From Beta vulgaris subsp. vulgaris (lineage: Eukaryota > Streptophyta > Magnoliopsida > Caryophyllales > Amaranthaceae), in the NCBI RefSeq assembly GCF_026745355.1, contig NC_079202.1:34407723-34471722 (forward strand): DNA of 64,000 bases. The letters are read 5' to 3'. Of the stretch, positions 50,301 through 61,148 are shown piece by piece. The position numbers and the translations under genes were made by a program. Below the pieces are notes generated by a model. It saw nothing but the letters and a program-made list of their open reading frames with translations, was not told the DNA's origin and ran no database searches. How positions within the stretch are numbered: position 1 is the stretch's first letter; each line of letters starts with the position of its first letter.

Positions 50301-51235
50301 AATCTTCAATATTCACCCCAACCTCTTTACTCACATCCTACACACTAAGGAAAAATAGCTCACACCCCTTCTTCATCAACTTCGTCACTTGCATTACAGA
50401 GATAACCCCAAAGTTCTTAGGCTTCTCTAATCATCGGTATAAAGTCATTTTCCCCAAAGGGCTTCTCTACATTACTTTCTGAGCTTCATAGTCTATTTTG
50501 GCCTTGTAAAAATCCTAACCAATTTATCCCAAGAATAACATTTAGGTCTCCCAAATTGACTTCGATTAAATCAGAAGGAAATATACAGTCTCCTATCTTC
50601 AGAGGCAAATTCTTAAACAACTTGGTACACCTTATGATCTCTCCAGTAAGTATACTAATGGGCAAATCAATCACCTCAAAATCTACTAACCCTAGACTCC
50701 TAATGACAGACGACGAAACAAACGAAGAATAAGTTGCCCCCGAATGAAACATTGTTTTAACGAGAACGGAGTTAAAAAAAAGAGTACCATGAACTACGTC
50801 GGCATATCATTCAGCTCCATTGCGACTCATCACGAACAGTTTACTTGGAGCCTTATTCTGGTTGTGGTTCTCACTAGCAGGCTTATTGTAGCTCCCTTGG
50901 GTGTTCTATGATCCTATAGGCTTAGAACCTTGATTCTCTGACTGGTTGAACCCAGACCTCACCTGGTTACCCCTCCCATTACCATTCTGCTCTTTCTTTT
51001 GCTTACAGAAGCATTCATACTCCCTATAACCCTTCTTCTAGCAATAGTTATAGGTTACTAGGTCCCCCTTACAGTCTTCACCAAGGTGGTTATTACTACA
51101 CTTCTTATAGTGGTATACTCTTTCAGACTGGCCCTTATTATTGTAGCCCTGACCATTTTTCCCTTGGAAATTTTGGGAGTATGAGAAAAGTGTTTCACTT
51201 ATTATGGAACGGAGGAAGTATAATCTTAGATTCAT
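47398..51235 (-). pseudogene. Tekay-like Gag-Pol remnants
   Basis: Read right to left on the minus strand. A CX2C-like zinc knuckle is near 51120-51040. A protease remnant lies at 50752-50486, where the catalytic Asp is replaced (MFHSGATYS). Reverse transcriptase with MPFGLTNA and FIDDIFIYS is at 49964-49575. RNase H fragments include [15 protein letters not shown] near 49110. Integrase pieces occupy about 48976-47900. The C-terminal part at 47838-47398 has [19 protein letters not shown] and a chromodomain-like VLWSNHESEEAMWEAEDEM. The last motif is typical of Tekay/Del. Many frameshifts and stops separate the pieces, so the element cannot encode a working polyprotein. Confidence 0.85.
51189..51218. 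mobile_element. Stowaway MITE end fragment
   Basis: Thirty bases identical in type to the right end of the MITE at 36418-36669 (CACTTATTATGGAACGGAGG), followed by TA and then mid-LTR sequence. The rest of the MITE is missing. Confidence 0.75.
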
Positions 51236-51922
51236 AATTAAATCATCAAACTATAACTTTTAAACATAATCATATTGAAAAAATCTTTAAAACATAAACT
51301 TTGTATTGAAAATAACTTGATGAGGAGGAAGAAATTAACCAAAGCAAGAAGAGGAGGGAAGGAGGCTCGCGGCACTAGGCGGCGGACGACGGCAGGTGGT
51401 GGTCGACAGACGCCAGCAGAGGTACAACAGTCGGCAAGGGGAGAAGGCCAAAGGAGAGGAAGAAAAAGCAAAATAAAGAGTCGGAGGTTTTGGGAGGAAG
51501 GAGAGAGAATATAATTTGTGTGGGGAAAAGGTGGGGTTTATGGGGGTTTTTATAGTTTCGCTTTATGGGCTTAGGAAAAGGTGATTGGGCTCAAATAGAG
51601 TTTAATGATTAATGAAATTAGAGTTTGGGTTCCCCATATCCAATTATGGGTCCTTTTCCTAATCGAAAAAGTGTTTGGATTCGTCATACCCACTTAGAAA
51701 TCTTTTTCCAAATCCAAAATGTGTTTTAAGCTTTTCAAATATTTTTCAAAGCATGCCTAGACAAAATATTTTAAGTTCCTTAATTCATTAAAATAATTCC
51801 TTTGACTTTCAAATAGTCAATCTTTAAAGAAATAAATCATTTAAATTTTGAAATACATTTAAATATAAATAACTATACATTAAACTATATTTACAAAATT
51901 CATAAATTTACATGGTATTACA
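51219..51922 (-). repeat. Truncated 5' LTR of the Tekay-like element
   Basis: Matches 46392-47114 at roughly 90 percent or more by eye. The portion that should adjoin the primer site is gone, replaced by the MITE fragment. No primer-binding site survives. Confidence 0.8.
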
Positions 51923-52590
51923 GTAAGAGCCTATACTCATTCATATTGAATCCTAACAAACCACTTTGCAACTCGTTGTATCTCCAGAATCCACCAAGTG
52001 GGTTCAATTTGTCAACCATCTATGCTCTCTCAATTTGTCAACTATCTCAACTTATTCTCATTCTCAACAATGATGCCATTGACAACTTATGCCATCCAAG
52101 ATTATAGTGGTAATATGGTCAAAATAAAAGTGTGGTTCGTAATAAATCTAAAGGAGACAACCATACTACATACTTGAATCATGGAATACCATGACAATGT
52201 TAGAGCACTCTCTAAATAGTGTGGATTATCATGAAATTAATAAAAGGCACAACCATGCGAAAGATTTCAAATGATATGATGGAGCGACAATCTCATATAT
52301 CATTGTGACTATATATATGTCCATAATTGCACATAGCTTGAATTGGAAAAGTGTGTAAATTCTCACGAAAACTCTAGAGAAGACAGCCAATATACAAATC
52401 TGAATTCAAATAATACTATAAAATTGTCAGTAGGGTAAATATCTTAAATCCATTTCAACAAGCAAATATTGATTCTAATTGGAAATAAAAATCCAAGAGC
52501 AATGGAAAATATCAAATATCTTGGATTTTAAAAGGAAATTTATTGTTTTTTCGTGGGTTGGGGTCAGAAAATAAAAGAAAACAACACAAT
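51923..52590. other. Spacer, nothing recognised
   Basis: AT-rich sequence with no element ends, coding or RNA features that I can support. Confidence 0.5.
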
Positions 52591-52599
52591 CTTCCAAAA

Positions 52600-54065
52600 G
52601 TGGTGAAACAACACTTAAGTAGCGGTGTACAACTAGGCAAGGAGAGAGAAAAGAACGAGAGGAAAGGTTGGGCGAGATAATAAGGGAATGCGAGAAGGTG
52701 AGTGATGTGGCGGCCAAGTGGATCAGGTGCGTTGTGGTAAACTGTTTAGGTTCGTTGGTGGTGCAACAATGGTGCAAGTGTCTGGCCCAAATAGAGGAGA
52801 GAGAAAGCGAGGGAAAAAGAGAGAAAGAAAGGAGAAAAGAGATTAGCTAACAATCAATTAGGGTTTAACTAAAACTAATTAGGACTTAAAGAATATTAAT
52901 TAAGACTGATTTGCGTTTAATGGCTAAATGGCTAACGGTCGTCTCAGTGGAGCAAACAAAATAAAGTTGTTGATTTGTTTTAGGCAAGAGAGAAAAGAAC
53001 AAGAAGGGAGGCTGAGCGACATAAGGGAATGCGAGAAGGTGAGTGATGTGGCTGCCAAGTGCATCAGGTGTGTTGTGGTCAGATGTTTAGGTTTGTAGTA
53101 GCTAGGGTGAAAGTTTTTCGGATAAAATCAAAAATTCAATCAAATCCAATCCGAATTAGTACTTCGAATCGGATTCAAATTAAGATTTTTTTAAAATTGG
53201 ATTTTTGGATCGGATTGGACTGAGGGTAATTGGACCCAAAAATTCAATATAATCGAATAACAATATGCCTTGTATCATTATACGAATTGGGTTTAAGTGC
53301 TTAATTGATTTTTTTTAAAAAAACCTAGTTCATAGCCTAATAAACGTAGCACTTCAACCCTTCTCCTAAAATTACAACTGTACTTAATTCCTCATTTCGT
53401 AAATCTACTAGGCTGATGTTGTGCTCAATTTATTTCATCGAAAAATAAACTAGATTTTTAAAAAATCAAATTTTCGGATTGAATCCAATCTAAAATATGA
53501 AAATTCGGATTGGATTGAATCGGATTCAAACTCTAATTGGTTTGGACTCGGATTGAAAAATTGAAATCCAAATTTTGTTTGGATTGGATTGGATTAGGCC
53601 TTAATCCAAACCGTCCACCGAACTTTCACCCTTATTCGTAGCTGGTGCAACAATGGTGTAAGTGTCTGGTCCAAATAGAGGAAAGAGAAAGCGAGGGAAA
53701 AATAGAGAAAGAAAGGGGAAAAGAGATAAAGAGATTAGCTAACAAATGAGTAATTAGGTTTAACTAAAACTCTAATTGGTTTGGACTCGGATTGAAAAAT
53801 TGAAATCCAAATTTTGTTCGGATTGGATTGGATTAGGCCTTAATCCAAACCGTCCACCAAACTTTCACCCTGATTTGTAGCTGGTGCAACAATGGTGTAA
53901 GTGTCTAGCCCAAATAGAGGAAAGAGAAAGCGAGGGGAAACTAGAGAAAGAAAGGGGGAAAAGAGATAAAGAGATTAGCTAACAAATGAGTAATTAGGTT
54001 TAACTAAAACTAATTAGGACTTAAAGATTATTAATTAAGACTGATTTGTGTTTAATGGCTAACTA
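52600..54065. repeat. Cluster of local direct duplications
   Basis: A segment with GGGAATGCGAGAAGGTGAGTG occurs near 52682 and 53025. A segment with GAAAGCGAGGG...GATTAGCTAAC...ATTAATTAAGACTGATTTG occurs near 52800, 53690 (partial) and 53930. Bases 53531-53769 are duplicated head to tail as 53770-54008, offset 239. No credible coding. Confidence 0.8.
53104..53632. mobile_element. Possible non-autonomous TIR element, ~529 bp
   Basis: Inverted ends AGGGTGAAAGTTTTTCGG and, read inverted, AGGGTGAAAGTTCGGTGG. The interior is made of GGATTGGATTGGA / AATCCAATCCGAA words. A clear target duplication was not found. The right half is copied again at 53770-53867 as part of the 239-bp duplication. Confidence 0.6.
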
Positions 54066-54406
54066 TCGTCTCAATAGAGCAAACAAAATAAAATTGCTGA
54101 TTGGTAGCTTCGAACAGAAGACCTGGCTCAGTACATTCCCCTCGCGGAGGGTAATAACATTGCGCATCCGTTACCAGCGAGACGAGAATAGTTTTTACTG
54201 TTTATTTAACTGCGAAGATAGTTATTATCATTTTGAATTTGTTTCTTTTTCTCCAAAAGTAATACGCCCCTGGTTATGAATTCTTTCAGCTAAATTCTAA
54301 AACCTCCCTGAAACCTCAGATCTCTTCATTGTTGAATAAAATCAAAGCTTCTCTTTCAAAAAACAAAAAATCAAAGCTTTTATTTTGGATAATCAGTTAA
54401 TGTGAA
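54066..54406 (+). promoter_or_regulatory. Upstream region of the PPR gene
   Basis: Intergenic. GC-richer near 54110-54190. I cannot place a TATA box or start site. Confidence 0.35.
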
Positions 54407-56008
54407 ATGGCGCTAATCAGATCAAATCTACGGTTATCCTTTTCTAAAATCATCGTTAAACCCTTCTCAACATCCACCATTGAAATGGTGCAAGCTCACC
54501 AAGAAGATGATGAAATTCCAGAAGAACCCAGAAAAGTTTCTTCCAATCTCTCTCCTCATGATTCCCAAATTGTTGAGAAATTTCATAATTTAATCAAAGA
54601 ACATTATCGGAAAAACCCTAACCCTAATTCTGAGCAAAACCCTAATTTTTTAACCGCTAATTTCACCATCCCTTCTCTATCTCTTTCCTTCTCGAAGCTT
54701 TCTTTGGTTGATTCTCTCTCTCCTGCAATCATCGCCGCTATCATCGAAAGATGCCGCATTGTCCGCCATGGCGTACCAATGGTTCAAGCTCTCGCGTTCT
54801 TTAATTGGGCGATTGGGGAGAGAAACGACGTTGTTGGGTCCTCCAATGATGTTTTTACGGAAATGATTGACTTAGCTGGGAAGGTAAAGCAGTTTGATTT
54901 AGCATGGAGTTTGATTGATTCGATGAAAATGAGAAGTATTTCGATTCCGTTAGATATTTTTAGTTCAATGATTAGGAGGTATGTTAGGGCTGGAATGGTA
55001 GCGGAGGCGGTTCATACGTTTAATCGAATGGAGGACTATGGGTGCCACCCGGATAAGGCGGCTTTCACAGCTGTTATTACTATTCTCAGTAAGAAAAAGA
55101 AACCAGCTGACGCTCAGTTGTTTTTTGATAGTCTTAAGGATAAGTTTTCTGTTGATGTTGTGGTTTATACAAGCTTGATTAATGGGTGGTGTAAGGTGGG
55201 GGATATTCCGGAGGCTGAGAGGGTTTTTGGTGAGATGAAGGCGGCGGGCATTGAGCCTAATGTGTATACATACACGATTGTTATCGATGGTTTGTGTAGG
55301 CACGGGCAAATCACTCGTGCCCACGATGTTTTCTCGGAGATGATTGACAATTGTTGTCAGCCAAATTCGGCGACCTTCAATAATTTGATGAGGGTTCATG
55401 TTAAGGCAGGGAGGACTGAGAAAGTCTTGCAGGTTTATAATCAGATGAAAAGGCTTGGGTGTAGCCCGGATGTGATCACATATAACTTTTTGATAGAGTC
55501 CCATTGTAAGGATGGGAATCGGGATGAAGCTACTAAGTTGATCCGCCAAATGGTGAGCAAAGGATGTGCCCCTAACGCTTATAGTTTCAACCCGATATTC
55601 ATTTGTTTAGCGAAAGCAGAGGATGTGAATGCTGCTCATCGGTTGTTTGCAAAGATGAAGGAGGTGAATTGTCAGCCTAATACAGTGACATATAATACAC
55701 TGATGAGGATGTTTGTGAATTCCAAGTCGACTGATATGGTTCTGAAGCTCAAGAAGGAGATGGATGAGAACGGGGTTGAGCCTAATGTAAATACTTATAA
55801 GATAATGATCTCAATGTTTTGTGCGATGGGACATTGGTCCAACGCTTACAAGTATTTCAGAGAGATGGTCGAGGAGAAGAGTTTGATGCCGGGTTTGCAT
55901 GTTTACAACACGGTTTTGCTTCAGTTGAGAAACGCGGGGCAGATGAAGAAGCATGAGGAGTTGGTGGAAAAGATGGTCGACAGGGGATTTGTTATCCGGC
56001 CTATTTGA
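54407..56008 (+). CDS. P-class pentatricopeptide repeat protein, probably mitochondrial, 533 aa
   Basis: An intact, intronless frame, as usual for plant PPR genes. The first ~27 residues ([20 protein letters not shown] onward) are Arg/Ser/hydrophobic with no acid until residue 26, a likely mitochondrial presequence. About eleven tandem 35-residue repeats fill residues ~149-533, each beginning like [13 protein letters not shown] or [13 protein letters not shown] and ending in EPN, SPD or QPN. There is no E, DYW or SMR domain, so it is P-class. Such proteins bind organellar RNA and act in its stability, processing or translation. It resembles the Arabidopsis At1g20300 type by my recollection; the orthology is not proved here and the RNA target is unknown. 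Confidence 0.93.
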   Translation: MALIRSNLRLSFSKIIVKPFSTSTIEMVQAHQEDDEIPEEPRKVSSNLSPHDSQIVEKFHNLIKEHYRKNPNPNSEQNPNFLTANFTIPSLSLSFSKLSLVDSLSPAIIAAIIERCRIVRHGVPMVQALAFFNWAIGERNDVVGSSNDVFTEMIDLAGKVKQFDLAWSLIDSMKMRSISIPLDIFSSMIRRYVRAGMVAEAVHTFNRMEDYGCHPDKAAFTAVITILSKKKKPADAQLFFDSLKDKFSVDVVVYTSLINGWCKVGDIPEAERVFGEMKAAGIEPNVYTYTIVIDGLCRHGQITRAHDVFSEMIDNCCQPNSATFNNLMRVHVKAGRTEKVLQVYNQMKRLGCSPDVITYNFLIESHCKDGNRDEATKLIRQMVSKGCAPNAYSFNPIFICLAKAEDVNAAHRLFAKMKEVNCQPNTVTYNTLMRMFVNSKSTDMVLKLKKEMDENGVEPNVNTYKIMISMFCAMGHWSNAYKYFREMVEEKSLMPGLHVYNTVLLQLRNAGQMKKHEELVEKMVDRGFVIRPI

Positions 56009-56153
56009 AGAAATTATTTGTGTTTTTTTTTACATTTTGAGGTGGATTTGTGGTGCTGGTCTGCTGGACATGGCAGACCTTGGTTGGCAAACTCAAATTT
56101 AGCCTTATGCTTCCTAATAGGCTGAGAAAAACAAAGTTTTGAGGGAGACAATT

Positions 56154-56267
56154 GTAAGCTCTGCTTCCTTCTTGTTTAACTGATTTATATAGTGCACTCA
56201 AGTCATAATTGTAAGCTTTGCTTCCTTCTTGTTTAACTGATTTATATAGTGCACTCAAGTCATAATT
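56154..56267. repeat. 57-bp direct duplication downstream of the PPR gene
   Basis: GTAAGCTCTGCTTCCTTCTT (56154) and GTAAGCTTTGCTTCCTTCTT (56211) start two adjacent 57-bp copies that differ at one base. It is probably in the 3' UTR. Confidence 0.9.
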
Positions 56268-56419
56268 GTAAGCTCTTGAATTTTCTCATTATGGCAATTT
56301 CTGATGCCTTGAAAGTCCCTTATACTAATCTATTCTCATAAGGTAATGCCAGTGTTTTCTATATGCTAATTTATTCACTTAATAATTTTGACAATCATGT
56401 GTAAGTATAATGAAGGCAC

Positions 56420-58460
56420 CTATTAGTTTTATGCTGGACAGACGAACAGTAATGCTATACTATCTTTTGGGTTTTCTATGCAGTGTCCCTATGTCTGTCG
56501 GAAATCTACATTGTATCTTCACATGTTTCAAAGTCTCTAGAGTACCCTTTTGTTCATAGTAGTGTCTCAGTAATGTCCCTAGATTTAGTAGAGATGTTTT
56601 TTATGCTCTAATCTCATTTTGAGTTTTGAAACCGATTCAAATAGTTTAAACTCATTGTTGCAAAGTGGGGAAAAATGGGTTAAAGCTTATTCATTTCCCA
56701 GACAATAACAATACATTTGGTTGATTAAATCAATTTCAAATATTAAAAAATGAGTTTAAAACACATAGAACATCTCACTAACGGAATTGATTGACTTAGG
56801 ACTTGCGGTGGGCTATCACTAAGACATTTCTAAAATCGAAAGGGTACCATAGAGATTTTGAAAAGGTGAGGGTACAATGTAGCTTTTCAACAAACATATG
56901 GTCATCGCATAGAAAATCCCATAGCTTTTAGTCCTTAAAAGTGTGCTGAAGCTGATTTGCTGTTTATTTGAAAAATCTCATCCTGTCGGTTGTTGTTTAC
57001 TAGTTTTTGTTTAATGAAAGAGCCTCTATTAGCCGTTTATTGGCTTTGGATTAAGGTGGAAGCAAATCTCTCGTTATCTGAATTGCCATGTAATTATTTT
57101 TGATGAAATCATGAAATACTTGCTACTCTGTGAATTTTCAGTGATCATGCGGGAATGACTTCATGTGTTCATTGCACCTAAAATTTGATCCTACATACTT
57201 TGCTCTTTTTGAGAGCCTTATCTATCGCATTGATTTTACAGTAATAAAGTATCTTTTTTAGGGAATAAAATTTTATGCTTTTCTATTTCCTCATTCTGTA
57301 CCGTGTAGAGGGAATTTTACATAGAACTTTCATGATCTACCGACATTTAACCATAGTGTAAACCATTTCATCAAGAGTCATTGTACACCGAGGTTGAAGC
57401 CTTTTGTTAACCGAAATCTTTGCTGCTCTGCTTTTGTTTTGGGGGGGAAAAGAGGGAAAGGGGGGGGGGGGGGGTATTTGTTTGAGGCATGTCTCTTTGC
57501 TAATTTATTGTTCATCAGTAAGTTCATGCCAATAGCTTTATTCTATTAGCATGTTTTGCTAAAAGAAAAGAAATTCCCCTACTGGTGTTGCTTGTGGAAC
57601 TTATGATGTCTGGTAATTTCTTAGCGTGATTGTATGTTAGCCAGTTCAAACTTCCTTTAGTCTGCAGGAGCTGCCTCTTCTATTGTCAGAGTCCGAACAG
57701 GGGTAGTGAGATTTACTTTACATGTCTCTATTGTTTTACAAGTATATGCAGTTTAATGTGATCCTAAAAATTAATTCAGGTTGTGAAACAAAGGATGCAG
57801 ACTGGTCTATTTGCTACAGCTCCTAATGCATTGTGCATGATTGTTTCTAGAGAGGGTTTTAGCAGCCTTTATGGTATACAACTCACTCTGTGCTCTTTTC
57901 ATGTTTTTTCTGAATGTAACTGTGTCAGGATGTTAACTGACGCTTTTCAATCCTGGAATTTTTGTTTGATGTTGCACCCTTGCAGGGTTGTGGAATATGG
58001 ATCTTTTCTACTGCTTGAATTGCCTTTCAGTGCGATGCAGCTTTGTATCTATGAGCAAATAAGGCTTGGTTATAGGCTCGCAGTGAGCAGGGTGTTTCTT
58101 TGATAACATATTTTGTGAAGATATTGCATCATGTTTGCTCTGTGATTGTAGTCTGGCTTATTTATGAAATCTTGTTGGCTTACCAAGGTGAAAGATGACA
58201 TTACTCTGTTAAGGCCTTTTTATCTTAACCTTCATTGTGGGAGTACCCAAATAATGATGGATACCCTTGAAAAAGTCTGTTTTTATTGTTTGACGAAGAT
58301 GGCTTCTAGTAACACTAAGAATCTATGATTGATATGGCGTTCTCCAAATATTTAGCAAATATTTTTGCAAAATATCGCAACATGTATCTTCTTTTTGAAA
58401 CTTCAAGTACTTTGTAGTTATGCTATGTAGGTGTGAAGAATATCTTGTGAATTTTGCATG
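56420..58460 (+). pseudogene. Partial SAM carrier duplicate (intron 5 to intron 8)
   Basis: This segment parallels 21850-24245 of the intact carrier, introns included, in the same orientation, so it arose by DNA duplication. Exon 6 (about 57661-57705) has lost 12 bases and changes the second signature from VPTE to VRTG. Exon 7 (57779-57873) still reads [16 protein letters not shown], but its splice donor is altered. Exon 8 (about 57986-58081) has a shifted frame at its start and changed residues (LLELPFSAMQ). The first and third carrier repeats are absent. An old TIR-type insertion in intron 5 is shared with the parent. No functional protein can be expected. Confidence 0.9.
57457..57474. repeat. 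Poly(G) run in the carrier pseudogene
   Basis: A long G homopolymer within the pseudogene's intron; the parent has only GGGGAGGGAGAG at the matching place (about 23020). Confidence 0.8.
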
Positions 58461-60004
58461 AGGTTTCTTTGTTTCTGAAACACTTTATCAATTTTTGTGC
58501 TAATGACGTCCAAATAAGACTAGGACTTGAGGAACTCCGACTTGAAAATACTCCTGTTTCGAGAACCCCAAATAATCCCCCGATGAGCAACCTTTCATGC
58601 TACATAGCTAATAATTCTGTTATTAGAGTACAACCAAATATGCAACACTTACATTTTTTATCTCAACATCGCACAATTTTGGGCTATCAGGTCCTAAATA
58701 TAGTAGGGAAATCAACCTATTTACCAAGCGGGCAAGCGCATTCTCTGATAACGTGCTAAATGCTATATAAAAAACCCAACATTTACTCAAAAGTAGCAAA
58801 CTATATAATTACGTTCAATATCATTATAAAAACTGCCATATAGTTCCAGAGGTTACGAAATTAAGAAGTGCAGGCAACTATTGTTGAGCAAGTGCTTGGC
58901 CTGAGAGGGTGGTTTGCCCTATGCTATTGTTTTGCATTAAGCTCTTTTTCTGATCAAGAAAACAAGTATACTTAATTGCTACACGAAAACCAGGCGTACA
59001 GGAAATTCTTAGTTGGAGTTTGGACAACTCCAGGTATAATGACAAAACAATGAGAAGAAGCATTCACTTTTTCTCTTACCCTTTAGTAGAAGCAAATCTA
59101 CAATATGGAGGGCCATAAGCCCCATAATGCTCTTTAATGGTTAAAAGAAAAAGATATCACAACTTTAATTATAGAACATAAACAAGTTTTTTCAAGTTAT
59201 GAAAGAACAATAATCTCTCTGCTCACATATAAACGTCATGTATAAATTTTTGGCCAGTCAATATTACAGTAGTATATACATACACTTAATTTATATGAAA
59301 ATTTTACACACTTTAATCATGTGATGTGGGCTCCTCCACTAACACCGACACTGTCTCTCTCTCTTCATATTTCATGTGACATGGGGTCTCCCCATAAATC
59401 TCCCACTTTCAATCAACTTTTTATTCTTACTTTTACAATATTTGAAAAATGCCAACACTTTCCTAACCATTACGCTAAATATGCTTGCCCAAGACTAGGG
59501 GGATGATAACATACAACTATACAAGAAATAAAAACATAAATGGACAAGTCTATTCCAACTTTAGGCCATTAGCAGTCCATCAAATTGGAAAATTATACAA
59601 CTGTTAATTTTATTAGAGGTTTTTTTAATCGATTCTCTGATTAAGTACTTTTTGTATCCATATATGCATTTCTTCTGGTTCGATGGAGATAATCAACCTG
59701 CATAATTAATTGGTTAAGATTATAGTTGGAAAGGGAGAAGAACAACTCGAAGTAACAGATAGAGAAACCAAATAATATGTGATCATACTCAAATAGGAAA
59801 GCCAAACATGATAACATGGTCTACATCCAAGTACAGTCCCCCTAGCAGCCAGATTAGTGCAAATAAAGGTGCGACAATCACCATCTTCATCTTTGAACTT
59901 TTTGAGATTTTCAACCCTTGATTCAACATCAAAGAGATGAGTAAATATTCCAACCAATGCATGAGGTCATCATGAAAGATTTATGTATGGAAAAAGGTCA
60001 TACA
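58461..60004. other. Spacer, nothing recognised
   Basis: AT-rich, with short open stretches that look random. No element ends or RNA genes identified. Confidence 0.5.
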
Positions 60005-60019
60005 ACGAGAGAGGAGAGG

Positions 60020-60206
60020 TCCAACAAGAGTTAGCTCAAGTGGTAAGCAGCTTGATGTCTCTTAAGGGAAGTCTCGAGTTCGAGTCTCACCATATGCACT
60101 AACTCTTGTTGAGAGACTGACCCACCAAAGACAGGTGTGCGACTCGAGTCAAACTCGAATTTAGTCGGAGCAAAGCTCCGGTGAACTAGGTGGGCAACCA
60201 AAAAAA
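60020..60206 (+). mobile_element. tRNA-derived SINE, ~187 bp
   Basis: An A-box-like TTAGCTCAAGTGGTAAG (60030 onward) and a B-box-like GAGTTCGAGTC about 38 bases later form a pol III promoter. The 3' end is an A tract. Perfect 15-bp target duplication ACGAGAGAGGAGAGG at 60005-60019 and 60207-60221 fixes both ends. The perfect duplication suggests a fairly recent insertion. Confidence 0.93.
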
Positions 60207-60221
60207 ACGAGAGAGGAGAGG

Positions 60222-61148
60222 GAGGGCGGAAGGGATGAGGAAGAATCAACAATATTCAGAACTAAGTTTCTCAAACTCTACCATGAGACACTAAGACTTC
60301 ATTATGGGCCAAAAGCATGCAAATATTTCATGAAATAGTCTAACACTTGACACATACTTGTGGTGGTCTGGTGGACACTAGTCGCTTAGTCCTAGACTCC
60401 TAGTAACAAAGATCTAAAGTTCAAAAAATATTATAAATTCATATTCTTATAGAAAACATCTTATTCAGCATGATAGCTAAATTTAGTGCCATTATATTAA
60501 ATAGCATCAGTAGTCTTTTAGGTAATTCCCTTGTAAAGAAGATAGTCTTTTAGGTTGTGTGACTTAATCGAATGACTACCATAAATAGCTTTGCATCAAT
60601 AACCCTCACCTAACCCATAGATTTTGAACTTGCTACAGTAAAAGAAAGGGAAGGAAGCTTAGTCGATACCATAATTAGCACAAATAACGAGCCTAGCTTG
60701 CTTTCAAGCTACTCAAACTTAGCCTGTGTGAAATTGGCTTGAAACCTTAACGATCCGATCTGAACAGAGCAACCCAACTCGAAAAGCTCATGACCAAGTT
60801 CAATTATATGAATTAAATAGAATCAATGAGTCCTGACTTACGAATCACATTAAAATTTAACAAAGAAATTATGAGGACCTCGAAGTATTTGCAAAATGAT
60901 GACATAACTACATAAGTTCCCTTGATTGATTGGAGCTGGTTGATCAATTTAGGCTTCAGTACGTTGAGTTACGAGCCAAGTAAAGCCTGAAATCTCTGAA
61001 CATAGAGTCTAAGCTGTGAGCCAAGACAAGTGGAGCTACTCCAAGCTTCAGCTCCAGTAACTATCACCACGCGTGGTGTGATATTCAGGCACAATTAAGA
61101 GGTCATTTGTTCATATTATTAAGAGTTAAAGCTGAAGCTCAAAATAAT
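60222..61148. other. Spacer, may include the 3' LTR of the copia element
   Basis: Nothing decisive is seen. The 3' LTR of the copia element should begin just left of about 61149, but I cannot recognise its boundary without the other LTR. Confidence 0.4.

Larger units (their letters stand above)
45661..51922 (-). mobile_element. Decayed Ty3/gypsy chromovirus (Tekay/Del-like)
   Basis: The minus-strand pol remnants lie between two related terminal blocks. The left LTR runs to 47114 and the truncated right LTR is 51219-51922. Minus-strand LTR starts are TGTTATTCCCCG (left) and TGTAATACC (right). The array unit interrupted on the left does not resume on the right, so the insertion site is not cleanly preserved. 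Confidence 0.85.

Noticed and set aside
54965..55549. 194-codon minus-strand frame inside the PPR gene
   Set aside because: It is antisense to an intact, repeat-structured PPR protein and shows no domain.
60020..60100. A functional tRNA gene
   Set aside because: A- and B-box words are present, but there is no cloverleaf, and the A-tail and target duplications show a SINE.
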